A stretch of 64,000 nucleotides of DNA. Origin: Ophiocordyceps camponoti-saundersi (nom. inval.). Its lineage: Eukaryota > Ascomycota > Sordariomycetes > Hypocreales > Ophiocordycipitaceae. The stretch lies in NCBI GenBank assembly GCA_003339415.1, contig PDHQ01000158.1, positions 1 through 64,000 on the forward strand. Direction: 5' to 3'. Of the stretch, positions 11,406 to 22,700 are shown one piece after another. Position 1 is the first letter of the stretch. Every line of letters starts with the position of its first letter. The position numbers and the translations under genes are program-made. The notes beneath the pieces are model-generated. The model saw only the letters and a program-made list of their open reading frames with translations. It did no database searches and was not told where the DNA came from.

Positions 11406-14400
11406 ATTATTATATAAACTCTCTTTATTTTTTATTAGTTAAGGTAATTTTTAGCTATATAGATTTTTTTTATAAATAAAATAAATATTATTTTCCTAAT
11501 AAACTTTTTTCTTATTTTTAATTAAAAGCTAGTCTTTTTAATATAAAATTATAATTATAATTAAAGTTTTCTTTTTTTATATTATTAAAATTATTTAATT
11601 ACTTTAATAAACTTTTTATAAAACTTTTTAAAAAGTAAATTCTTTTTTCTAGTAAAATATAATATTTTTTATATATTTATAAAATTCCTTATTTATTATA
11701 TATAAGTTCTTAGCTTTTATAAGAAAGCTTAAGTTAAGATTAATAAATAAGTAATTTTAAAATATATATTTAATTTAAGCTAAATAAACTTAAGTTTTAG
11801 CTATAAAATAGTTAAACTTTATAAGAAACTTTTAAATCTTTTATTTATTAATTAAAGAGAAGTTTAGTTTATAAAGCTAGTTTATTACTTTTATAAATTT
11901 ATTTAGAATTTTATAAGTAAACTTTAAATATTAAATTATTTTAGCTAATTTAAAAAGAAAGTATTTTTTTAAGTTATACTAAGTTTTTAAAAATTTATAA
12001 GCTTTCCCTTTTAAAATATAAAATAAAATATTTATTTTATTTTACTTATTATAGAAAATTATTTTATTAAACTTTATTTTATTTTTTAAGTTTATAAGAA
12101 AAATATTAAAATCCTCTTTTTTACTTAAAAATTTACTTACTTTTTTATAAGAAACTTTTATAAAATTAAAATAAAAAAAGTTTAGCTATTTTATTAAAGT
12201 TATTAATAATAAATAATATTTATATGCTAATATACTTAATATAGCTTAAAACTATTTTATATATATTCTAAAAATAGGAAAAACCGGAGAACTTAGAGTA
12301 AAACCCTCCCCTTAAGCGTTACCTTAGCTTAGGGCCGGACTAAGTCCGCACCTAGTACTCTATACCTTAGATAGGTCTAATAATAATAAGTAATTAAGAA
12401 GCTAATATTTCCTCCGAAGCGGAGTTTACGGTAATAAGGGTACGCGTAGTCCGGGTTTAGTATAAAGTTTATATAGCTACTTATCTTCCTAAGCGTTATT
12501 ATTATTATAAATTAAATCTTCGCGCTTAATTATAGCGTTCTAAATAATCTATTTAATCGAGGCTTTATTAATATAACTAAGGAATATATAAAGGTTTTAT
12601 TAGCCCGTAATAGACCTTATAATAGCTAATCTTAAAAAGCGGCTTAACTATTATAGTAAAGCTACGAATAAGTTTAGAGAGGGGGTTAGAAGCGGAGCTA
12701 TTATATTCGCTTTCTAGCGTTTCCGCCCTAGCTATTATTAGACTTTAATCGGCGCCGGAGGGGGAGAAAAGGCGGTATATACGGAGTTCTAATCCGTAAA
12801 TTTCTAAAATTAAGAAATATAAGTATCTTTCGCCTAGTCCTACGCCGCTTTTATTTTAAGGTAAAGTTAACTTTACCTAAGGTAAATTTCTTAATAGAGA
12901 GGGTAGTAATATAGTCTCTTACCGTACGCTATAAGGTAAGCTAACTCGCTCTCCGTATATAAAAAGGTAAAATACTAGCTATATTATAACTTTACTATAT
13001 AATATTTAGTAATATATCTAAGCTAATAATATTTAAAATATTACTAAAGTTAGACTTTTAGCTTATAAAGTTCCGTATTAAAAATCTCCGCTTATATTAC
13101 TATATTTTTATTATAAATCTAATTTATATTTATTATATTATTAATAATAATTATAAAGAAACTCCGCTAAGTTTTTAAATAATATCTTTTTATATATAAT
13201 TATATTACTAAAACTTTATTTAATAACTTAATCTTTTTCTAAAAAGCTTTCTTATTATTTTATTATAAAGCTTACGCTAGTACTCCTTTTATAATAAAAA
13301 TATAACCTCCGCTAATTAAATATACCTTTTCTCTAAAAGCGGTATAAAGTTACCTTAAATTAAACTAAAGCTTATAAATAGTATTTTAGAATATTATTAT
13401 AATATTATTACTAGGTAATTTCCTTATTATAAGAGCTTAGCTTTACTTATAAAGTTCGTAATTAATATTTATTATAGTTACCTTAGGGCTTTAAATTTAG
13501 AGTAAAATAATAATAAAATTAGAGCGAATTATAAGCTAACGCTTATATTACTTAGGAATTTATTTTTTAATAGTTTTCTTTAGTATTTTAGCTATAATTA
13601 TAGCTTATATTAGAGGAGTTCTACTCCTTTTAAAGCTATAGAAAAGAGAGGAAACCGTAGCTATAATAGCTAAGGAAATATTATTAATTAATAAAGTCGG
13701 AGTAAAAAGGGCGCCTCCCTAAACTTTTTCGGACTCCGCTATTTATTCGATAATTACTTATATAAAGACTAAGGCGTCCTCCGAAATAATTTTACTAATA
13801 CTCGCCTTAGCTTCTAATAAGGTAAGAGGTATAGTTAACTCTTAAGTTTAAGTTTACTATAATTTAGAGTAAAGCTATATTCTAAATAAAAAATTTTTAT
13901 AGTTACGATTAACTTATATAGCGTTACCCTCCCCCTTAAAGTTACTTTAAGCGTAGCTTAAAGCTATTATTACGAGGTAATAGAAAAAGCGGAGTCCGCT
14001 TATAATATAAGAATAGGTAGTTTATATCTATATTACTATAAGCGTAAGATCCGTAAAATATATAAAAGTAAAAGTTATTAATATAAAAATATTTTAAATA
14101 GCTTTTTTAATTAAAATAAATATTTTTTATTTATATTAAATATAGTTAATATTTTTAATAAGTTTTTTTTATATTTAAGTTTTAATTTTTTTAAATTAAT
14201 TAATTTTAAAATTTTATAATTTATATTTATAATTATATTATTTTTATATATTATTTTTATAATATAATTATATTAATAATATTTTAAGAAAAGGTAGCTA
14301 TAATTATAATTTAGTTTTTATTAAAACTTTATTTTATTATAAAGTTAAGCGTTTTTAAAGCGAGTTTTTTTAATTATTTAAAAGCTTAGTTAAGGGCTTT

Positions 14401-14563
14401 TAATATATATTTTAAAGCTAATTATAGTTTTTTTCTTATATAAGTTTTTTTCTATTTTATATAATAATATAAAAGTAAAGTATATATTTCTTAATTACTT
14501 ATTTAAAGTTATTAGTAAAAGTAAGCTTAGAATAATATTATAGCTATAATATATATTAAATAA
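11406..14563 (-). mobile_element. second, truncated copy of gypsy-2 (gag part plus start of LTR)
   Basis: 11406-12208 matches 9330-10110 and 14071-14535 matches about 10120-10556, in the same orientation; 14536-14563 begins the matching LTR, which resumes at 18070-18375. It is more heavily mutated than 4938-10906, so it is probably older. It lacks pol and the left LTR, and is interrupted by the inserts at 12209-14070 and 14564-18069. Confidence 0.75.
12209..14070. mobile_element. unclassified ~1.86-kb insertion inside the second gypsy-2 copy
   Basis: Gypsy-2 sequence stops at about 12208 and resumes at 14071. The 13-base direct repeat AAAGTTATTAATA stands at both edges (12196-12208 and 14071-14083), as expected for a target duplication, though AT-richness makes the exact edges uncertain. 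The insert is less AT-rich than its surroundings. I found no long terminal repeats, no convincing terminal inverted repeats and no recognisable protein fossil. A LINE or a non-autonomous DNA element are both possible. Confidence 0.5.
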
Positions 14564-14773
14564 TATAATAGTATTACTAAAGCGATTATAAAAGTAAGCT
14601 AAAGTAAAGTTATAATTAAAGCTATTAAAAAAAGGAAAAAGAGGGGAGAGAAGCCCCTTTCCTAAGCTAGCTATATACCTCGCGCGATAACTAAGCGCTA
14701 TTAGAAAAACTTAAATATATCCGCTATAATCCCCCCTATTTAGCTATAATTAATTATAAACTAATCCTTTATA
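14564..14773 (-). repeat. 210-bp LTR, outer copy, 3' end
   Basis: Reverse complement of 15499-15708 and 17065-17274, direct copy of 17860-18069. Ends read TATA where TGTA/TACA would be expected before RIP. Confidence 0.75.
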
Positions 14774-15498
14774 TAGCCCCCTCCTTAAGCTAGCTAAGAA
14801 GGTAAAAGCGTAAAATAAAAAAGTTATATATTATTATACTAGTAAGATATTTTATATAGTTTCTAGCTAATAACTTAATAGCTTTTATAAAGATAAGGAT
14901 AAGAGGGGGGAAAAGCTCTCTTATAGCCCGAAAAATTAAACCTTAATCTTTATAAGGAAAATTCTAATAAGCTTAAAATTATAATACCGCTTAAGGTAAG
15001 AATTAATAAACTTATATATTAGTAGTAAAAACTTACTTATATAGCTAATATATAAAATTAAATAATATTATATTAGTTATAGGAAGCTTAGAAAATACCT
15101 TAATTATAATAAATAATAAAGCTAGCTATATACTTATTATTATATACTACTAGCGCTAGTTTATAAGCTAGGGCGTAATATAATTATAATATATACTTAC
15201 TAATAAATTTACGCGCTTAAATTATATATAAACTATCCTTATATAAAATAATATAATAAAGCTAGAAATTATCTAAGCTATAATATTTAATATATACTTA
15301 TCTTTTCTTACTTATTATCCTTTTAATTAAAATATTTTAAATTTACCTTTAATTACCCCGCTTTACTTATAAAAAGCCTTAACCTTAATATCTTTATTTA
15401 CTTATAAAGCTTTAAATAATTATACTTAAAATAACTAATCTAATTATATTAATAGTAATGCTAGCGCTTAGTAATATTAAAATAAAATTATATAAATA

Positions 15499-15708
15499 TA
15501 TAAGGGATTAGTTTATAACTAATTATAGCTAGATAAGGGGGATTATAGCGGATATATTTAAGTTTTTCTAATAGCGCTTAGTTATTACGCGGGGTATATA
15601 GCTAGCTTAGGAGGGGGGCTTCTCTCCCCTCTTTTTCCTCTCTTCGATAGCTTTAATTATAACTTTACTTTAGCTTATTTCTATAATTATTTTAATAAAA
15701 CTTTTATA
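15499..15708 (+). repeat. 210-bp LTR, inner copy, 5' end
   Basis: Begins TATAAGGGATTAG and carries the internal run GCTAGCTTAGGAGGGGGGCTT; direct repeat of 17065-17274. Confidence 0.75.
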
Positions 15709-17064
15709 TTAATTAAAGCTCCTCTTACCGCTAACTAAATATAAAAGTAAAATCTTAGTATAAAACGCTATTAAATTCTACTTATATTAAAGCCGCTCTT
15801 AGCTTATTTTAGCCTAGACTCTTAGCTAGCCGCTATATATACTAAATTTATAATTAACGGAGCCGTAATTAGGAAGCCTAAGTTTTAGTTTTATTATATC
15901 TTTTCTTATCTTAGTATTTTCTAATAAATATTCTTTTTATATATTACTATAGCTATAAATTTTTCTTACTAACTTAAAGCTTTTTTAGTATATATTTTTA
16001 AGCTTCTTAAGAAAAGTTATAAAAAGCGCTAAGTAAGTTTTTCCTTAGTTAAGATATATTAGGGGCTATTTAAGCCCCTTAAAGAATATATTATAAGGTA
16101 AGAATATACTCTTTTTAAGGCTAAATTATTATATTAGTTTAATTATATTAAGATTATTTTACTCTTATTAAAGCTATATAAGGAGCTATAAAAGCGCTTA
16201 GATTATAAGAACTAGCTTATAATATACGCGGCCTTCGCTAGCTTTCTTTAAGGCTTTAATAAAGTATTTAGTTCTAAGAATATTCCTAATACGCTAGTTA
16301 ATTTACCGCCCCCCTTTTCTACTAACTTAATAGATATTATATTTATATAATCTTATTTTAATATTACTAAGCGCTAGCGTTATTATTAGTATAATTAAAT
16401 TAGTTATTTTAAGTATAATTATTTAAAGCTTTATAAATAAATAAGGATATTAAAGTTAGGGCTTTTTATAAGTAAAGTAAGGTAGTTAAAAGTAAATTTA
16501 AAATATTTTAATTAAGGGGATAATAAGTAAGGAGGGATAAGTATATATTAAATATTATAGCTTAAGTAATTTCTAGCTTTATTATATTACCTTATATAAG
16601 AATAGTTTATATATAGCTTAAGCGCGTAGATTTATTAGTAAGTATATATTATAATTATATTACGCCTTAGCTTATAAACTAGCGCTAGTAGTATATAGTA
16701 ATAATTATATAGCTAGCTTTATTATTTACCGTAATTAAGGTATTATCTAAGCTTCCTATAACTAGTATAATATTATTTAATCTTATATACTAGCTATATA
16801 AGTAAGTTTTTACTATTAATATATAAGTTTATTAATTCTTACCTTAAGTAATATTATAATTCTAAGCTTATTAGAATCTTCCTTATAAAAATTAAGGTTT
16901 AATTCCTTAAGCTATAAAGAAGCCTTTCTACCCTCTTATCTTTATCTTTATAGAGGCTATTAAGCTATTAGCTAGGGATTATATAAAATATCTCGCTAAC
17001 GTAATAATATATAACTTTTCTATCTTACGCTTTTACCTTTTCGGCTAGCTTAAGGAGGGGGCTA

Positions 17065-17274
17065 TATAAGGGATTAGTTTATAACTAATCGTAGCTAAAT
17101 AAGGGGGATTATAGCGGATATATTTAGGTTTTCCTAATAGCGCTTAGTTATCGCGTAGGGTATATAGCTAGCTTAGAAGGGGGGCTTTTCTCCCCTTTTT
17201 TTCCTTTTTTCGATAGCTTTAATTATAACTTTACTTTAGCTTACTTTTATAATCGCTTTAATAAGACCTTTATA
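17065..17274 (+). repeat. 210-bp LTR, inner copy, 3' end
   Basis: Direct repeat of 15499-15708, preceded by the polypurine run at about 17052-17062. Confidence 0.75.
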
Positions 17275-17859
17275 AATATAATATTTATTAAGTTAGTAAA
17301 AAAAGGGGGCGGTAAATTAATTAGCGTGTTAAGAATATTCCTAAAATTAAATATTTTATTAAAGCTTTAGAAAAGGCTAGTAAAGGCCGCGTATATTATA
17401 AGCTAGTTTTTATAATTTAAGCGCTCTTATAGCTCCTTATATAGTTTAGATAAAAGTAAAATAATCTTAATATAATTAAATTAATATAATAATTTAGCTT
17501 TAAAAAAAGTATATTCCTACCTTATAATATATTCTTTAAGGGGCTTTAATAGCCCTTAATATATCCTAACTAAGGAAAAACTTACTTAGCGCTTCTTATA
17601 ACTTTTCCTAAGAAGCTCGGAGACGTATAAGAAGGAACGTTTACTAGAAAGTGCTAAGATAAGAAAAGATATAATAAAACTAAGACTTAGGCTCCCTAAT
17701 TATAGCTTTATTAATTATAAATTTAGTATATATAATAGCTAACTAAAAGTCTAAGCTAGAATAAGCTAAAAGTAGCTTTAATATAAGTAAAATTTAATAG
17801 TATTCTATACTAAAATCTTACTTTTATATTTAATTAGCGGTAAGAGGAGCTTTAATTAA

Positions 17860-18069
17860 TATAATAATATTACTAAAGTAATTATAGAAATAAGCTAAAG
17901 TAAAGTTATAATTAAAGCTATTAAAGAGAGGAAGGAGAGGGGAGAGAAGCCCCCCTCCTAAGCTAGCTATATAACCTACGCGATAACTAAGCGCTATTAG
18001 GAAAACCTAAATATATCTACTATAATCCCCCCTATCTAGCTATAATTAGTTATAAACTAATCCCTTATA
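17860..18069 (-). repeat. 210-bp LTR, outer copy, 5' end
   Basis: Direct copy of 14564-14773 and inverted copy of the two inner LTRs; followed by AATAA, the target duplicate. Confidence 0.75.
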
Positions 18070-18375
18070 AATAAATAATAATATTAGTATTATAAATAAA
18101 GATTTTAAGCTAAAAAGAAAGGAAAAAAAAAAGGAAAAACTTTTATAAGTAAAATCTTAGTAAAATATATAAGGGTATATATTAATAAAAATAAGAAAAG
18201 GTATAAGGAAATCTTTATAAAATAATAACTATATTTTTAAGTAATTTCCTTTTTAAAGTTTTTCTAAAAGATTTTATAATAAGGTTTTTAAAGTTATATA
18301 AGTATAGTTAAGAATCCTTAAAAATAACTAGGAAATCCTTAGAAGAAAAATAATTATAAGATTTAGCGCGTAATA
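18070..18375 (-). repeat. rest of the LTR of the second gypsy-2 copy
   Basis: Matches the gypsy-2 LTR from about position 28 to its end (GATTTAGCGCGTAATA at the right edge). Together with 14536-14563 it makes one LTR split by the 3.5-kb nested insert. Confidence 0.75.
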
Positions 18376-19600
18376 ATAATTACTTTTAAGAATAAAATAT
18401 TTATAATTAATATATTAACTTTTTTACTTTTTTTAAGCGGGAGAAAAGGCTTTTTTATTATTATTATTATAGCTTTATTTTTATTATAATTTTTACTTTT
18501 ACTTTTACCGCTATTTTACTTTTTTTCTTACTTTTTTATATTTTAATTTATAAAAAAGGTATTTTTCTTCTTATTATTAGTAAGCTTAGTATAGCTTTAG
18601 AAAAACCTTAATATTTTTTCTTTTATTAATAGCTTTTTATTAGCTAACTTATATATAAAATTCTAATATTAAAAAAATATATTATAGTTAATAATATTAA
18701 TTATAGCTTTAATAAACTAAGCTTTATATAAATTTAATATTATAATATTAATTAAATTTTATAAATTATTAAAGTATTTTATAAAAGCTTTAAATATTAT
18801 AAAATTCTCTATTTTTATAATATATATTTTTTTTATAATTATTAAAAAAGTAATTTTAAAAATAATATTATATTTTCCCTTAATTATTAATAAAGTTTTA
18901 TAAGCTATATAATTTATATATTAACTTTTATTATAAATTATAAAAATAATAGTATTTTTATAATAATATATTATAAGCTTTTAATAATAAACCTCCTTAT
19001 TTTATTATTTTTTTATAATTATAATATTAATTTTTATAAGTTTATTCTTATTAAATTAATTTATATATAAAAGAAGATAAAATTACTTAATAATTATTTA
19101 AATTAAAATCTTTTAATTAAGCTAGTTTTCTTAGCCTTAAAGCTTTATAATATTTATTAATATATTTTATAAATTAAGCTATTTAATTAAAGCTATTATA
19201 AGCTTTTTCTTTAGCTTAAATAAACTTTTTTTTACTTAAATAAATAATATTTTCCTTAATAAAGCTTATTTTATAATATTTTTATTAAAATAAGTTTTTT
19301 TAAAGTAAGGAAAATATATTTTTAACTTAATTTAGTAATAATTATTATTAAATAGCGTTTATTATAGCTAAGCGGATTTTAAATAAAATCTTATTATAAG
19401 GAATATTAATTATTATTATAAAAAACGCGTAATTTAGCGTAATAAGCGTATAACTTATTAAGGTATATAAGCTATTATAGATTAGGCTATATTATGCTCT
19501 CGCTAAGTCTTACTAGGGTAGCCGCCCTATACTAATTTAGTATACTAATTATATAGGCCTAACCGGGCTTAAGCCCTGAGTGGATCTGGCTTAGACTAGG
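18376..19600. other. AT-rich RIP-mutated sequence, not assigned
   Basis: No gene and no repeat boundary that I can define. Composition is like the rest of the island until about 19,480, where CG-containing and then CA/TG-containing sequence returns. The palindromic GGCCTAACCGGGCTTAAGCCC near 19555 lies in the transition zone. Confidence 0.5.
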
Positions 19601-19711
19601 CCTGCAACATTAACCTTCGCTTTATAGCTAGCATCTTATCAAGCTCTTATTTCTCTCTTTATAATACTATTACTATTTAATAGCTCTGTTCCCCTTTGCT
19701 TTAGCCGAATC
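19601..19711 (+). promoter_or_regulatory. short upstream region of the NLR gene
   Basis: Only about 110 bases of ordinary composition separate the RIP-mutated island from the start codon of the NLR gene. It holds a TATAATACTATT stretch and a pyrimidine run (CTGTTCCCCTTTGC) just before the ATG, plausible as a minimal start region. No defined regulator site was recognised. Confidence 0.35.
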
Positions 19712-22700
19712 ATGGCTGAAGCAGTCCGTCCAACCGACCGCCGCGAGTTTGAAGTTGCTATTATCTGTGCCCTAACGACCGAGGCTGACGCTGTCGAAGC
19801 TCTTTTCGACCGGTATTGGGACGATGAAGGACCCCCTTATGACAAGGCGTCCGGTGATCCGAATGCCTATTCGACAGGCTGTATCGGCCGTCATAATGTC
19901 GTGTTGGCTCATATGCCGACTATGGGAAAGGCAAGCGCCGCAGCCGTCGCGTCAAATTGCTGTGCCAGCTTTCCCAACATTAAGCTTGCCCTCGTCGTTG
20001 GCGTCTGCGGCACGATACCCTTTATGCCGGGAACAAATGACGAGATCGTGCTGGGCGACGTAATCATCAGCGACGGGGTTGTGCAGTATGATTTTGGACG
20101 TCGACTCCCTGAGCGCTTTGTGCGTTACGATACTCTTCTGGATTCACTTGGGAGGCCCAACACCGAGATTCGTTCGCTGCTTGCAAAATTGAAGGGCGTT
20201 CGCAGCCAGAAGGTACTCAGGGGCAAGATTATAAGTCACATCAACAAGCTTGCGGAAGACCCGGCGATGAAAGTGAAGTATCCAGGTGTTCAGCATGACT
20301 TGCTCTTCGAATCAACATATCGTCATTTGTCCGTGGACATCACATGCGAAGACTGCGGTTGCAGCGGTCAGCTAGTATATCGGTCCCGTCTGAAGGAGGA
20401 GATGCCGCAGCCTGCCGTCCACTTTGGCTTACTTGCGTCTGGCGACTCAGTGATGATGGATGGAGAAGAGCGCGATTCCATGGCACGACAGGAGAACATT
20501 ATTGGCTTCGAGATGGAAGGAGCCGGGGTATGGGACAGGTTTCCATGCATTGTTATAAAGGGCGCTTGTGACTATGCGGACAGCCACAAGCCTATGGGAT
20601 GGCAGAAATACGCGGCAGCAACTGCGGCGGCATGCGCAAAGGCATTTCTGGACTATTGGGTGCCTTCGACTGCTTCTGGTATTTAGCATTGCATATCTTG
20701 AATTTAATTGAAAATGCCTTTGCTGATCCTATCTGTTCAGGCGCGCGAGGAAAAGAATTGCAAAGCCTCCATTCAACACTCGGACATCAGTCCCAGCGCC
20801 AGGAGCAGAGGCATCAGGACGACCGAGATAGACAATGCTTGAATCATTTATTCGTAACGGATCCGCGCAATGACAAAACACGCATCCAGGACACAAAAGG
20901 GGGCCTCCTTACCGATGCCTACTGCTGGGTTTTACAACACCCGGACTTCCAACACTGGTATTACGGTGCTGAAAGTCGACTGCTCTGGGTCAGGGGTGAT
21001 CCTGGCAAAGGAAAGACGATGCTACTGTGCGGTATTATAGACGAATTGAGAACCTCGATTCATTCCCGGGAGCTGCTTTCTTACTTTTTCTGCCAAGTGA
21101 CAGACTCTCGCATCAACACTGCTACTTCGGTCCTGCGTGGTTTGATCTATATGCTTGTCCTGCAGCATCCTTCGCTTATATCGCACATTCTGTGCCAGTA
21201 CGATATCAAGGGTCAAGCGCTCTTTGAGGATGCTAACGCCTGGGAAGCGTTATCTGGTATTTTGACAGCCATTTTGCAAGATCCTACCTTCGAAACCGCC
21301 TACCTGATCGTGGATGCTCTGGACGAATGCACCACGGACCTCAAGCAACTACTAAGACTTATAGTAGGCAAGGTGTCTACTACGTCTGCACGCATTAAGT
21401 GGATAGTCTCGAGTCGCAACTGGCCTGATATTGAAGAGCAACTCGATACCTGCTGTATAACGCAGAAGGTGTGGTTAAGTCTGGAGCTTAATAGACTGTC
21501 CGTCTCTGCGGCAGTGGGCATTTATATCGACCACAAAGTGAATGAATTAGCAAGACTAAAGAAGTACACCGGCTCTATCCGTGCTCAAGTCCGAGATGGC
21601 CTGGTTTCAAAGGCTGACAGCACATTTCTTTGGGTATCACTGGTTTGTCATGAACTCGCAGATCCGGAAGTCAGGTCATGGCATACGCCCCAAATACTAC
21701 ATTCTTTCCCGCCTGGACTCGATGCCCTGTATAGGCGAATGCTCAACCAGATCACAGGGACGACAGATGCTGGCCTTTGCGGGCAGATTCTGGCCGTTAT
21801 GTCGAAAGTGGTTCAACCAATAACGTTGCACGAGCTAACGTCCTTTATCGATTTCCCCGACGGCGTCTCGGACAACTTAGATGCACTTGAGGAGATGACC
21901 AGACTCTGTGGCTCGTTCCTAACCTTGCGAGAGACAACAGTCTACTTCATCCATCAGTCTGCTCAAGACTTTTTGCTTCAGAAGGCGTTTGAAGAGATTT
22001 CCCCTCCGGGGTGCATATATCGCAACATTCTCTCACGATCACTGAAAGTCATGTCCAGTACCCTGCACACTGATATGTACGACCTGAGCAGTCCTGGTTC
22101 GCGTATCGACCAAGTGAAAGAACCGGAGCCAGATCCTTTGGCCGCTATACGCTATTCTTGCATCTACTGGACCAAACATCTGTGCGACTGCAATTTCTGC
22201 AAAGACTGCGTAGATGAGGATATATTCGAGTTTCTGCGGGAACATTTCCTTCATTGGATCGAAGTCTTGAGCCTAATGAAAACAATGACTTCGGGAATTA
22301 TTGCAGTATCCTCACTGCAATCTTTCCTTGCAGTAAGCCTCAGCATCTTTATTATCAATGATCCGATGAAGGAGCCAATGAAGCTTATTCTCAGAACAAG
22401 GCCAAGGGCGACTCGAACGAAAAGTTGCTGGCATTTACCAAAGACGCGTACCGATTTCTCCGTCATAATCGCTCAGTCCTCGAAGTAGCGCCGCTTCAAA
22501 TATATAGCTCAGCACTGATCTTCACGCCGCAGGAAAGCATTGTCCGCAGAGAGTTCGAGAACAATGTCCCAAGCTGGATCAAAGGGCTTCCCGATGCTCC
22601 AAGGCAATGGGGCCAGTTGCTACAGACTTTGGAGGGTCACACAAATGCTATCAGGCATATAGCATTCGCTCCCGATGGACAGTTCCTAGCTTCCGCATGT

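Larger units (their letters stand above)
15499..17274 (+). mobile_element. small LTR element (inner copy), 1776 bp, inserted into the outer copy
   Basis: Two 210-bp direct repeats (15499-15708 and 17065-17274) bound a 1356-bp interior. GGAGGGGGCTA immediately before the right repeat is a good polypurine tract, so the element reads plus. The interior joins, in reverse complement, sequence that is continuous across the outer copy at 15498/17275, which proves nesting. About five bases (AAATA-like) are duplicated at the junction, with one or two bases of uncertainty. No recognisable protein fossil in the interior. Confidence 0.75.
14564..18069 (-). mobile_element. small LTR element (outer copy), split by a second copy of itself
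   Basis: Two 210-bp direct repeats (14564-14773 and 17860-18069) in minus orientation bound interior pieces 14774-15498 and 17275-17859. Those pieces are the reverse complement of the interior of the inner copy. The pentamer AATAA stands just outside both ends (14559-14563 and 18070-18074). A polypurine run on the minus strand (GGAGGGGGCTA) abuts the left LTR. The interior without the insert is only about 1.3 kb, so this is a non-autonomous, TRIM/LARD-like element. Its target was the LTR of the second gypsy-2 copy. Confidence 0.75.
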
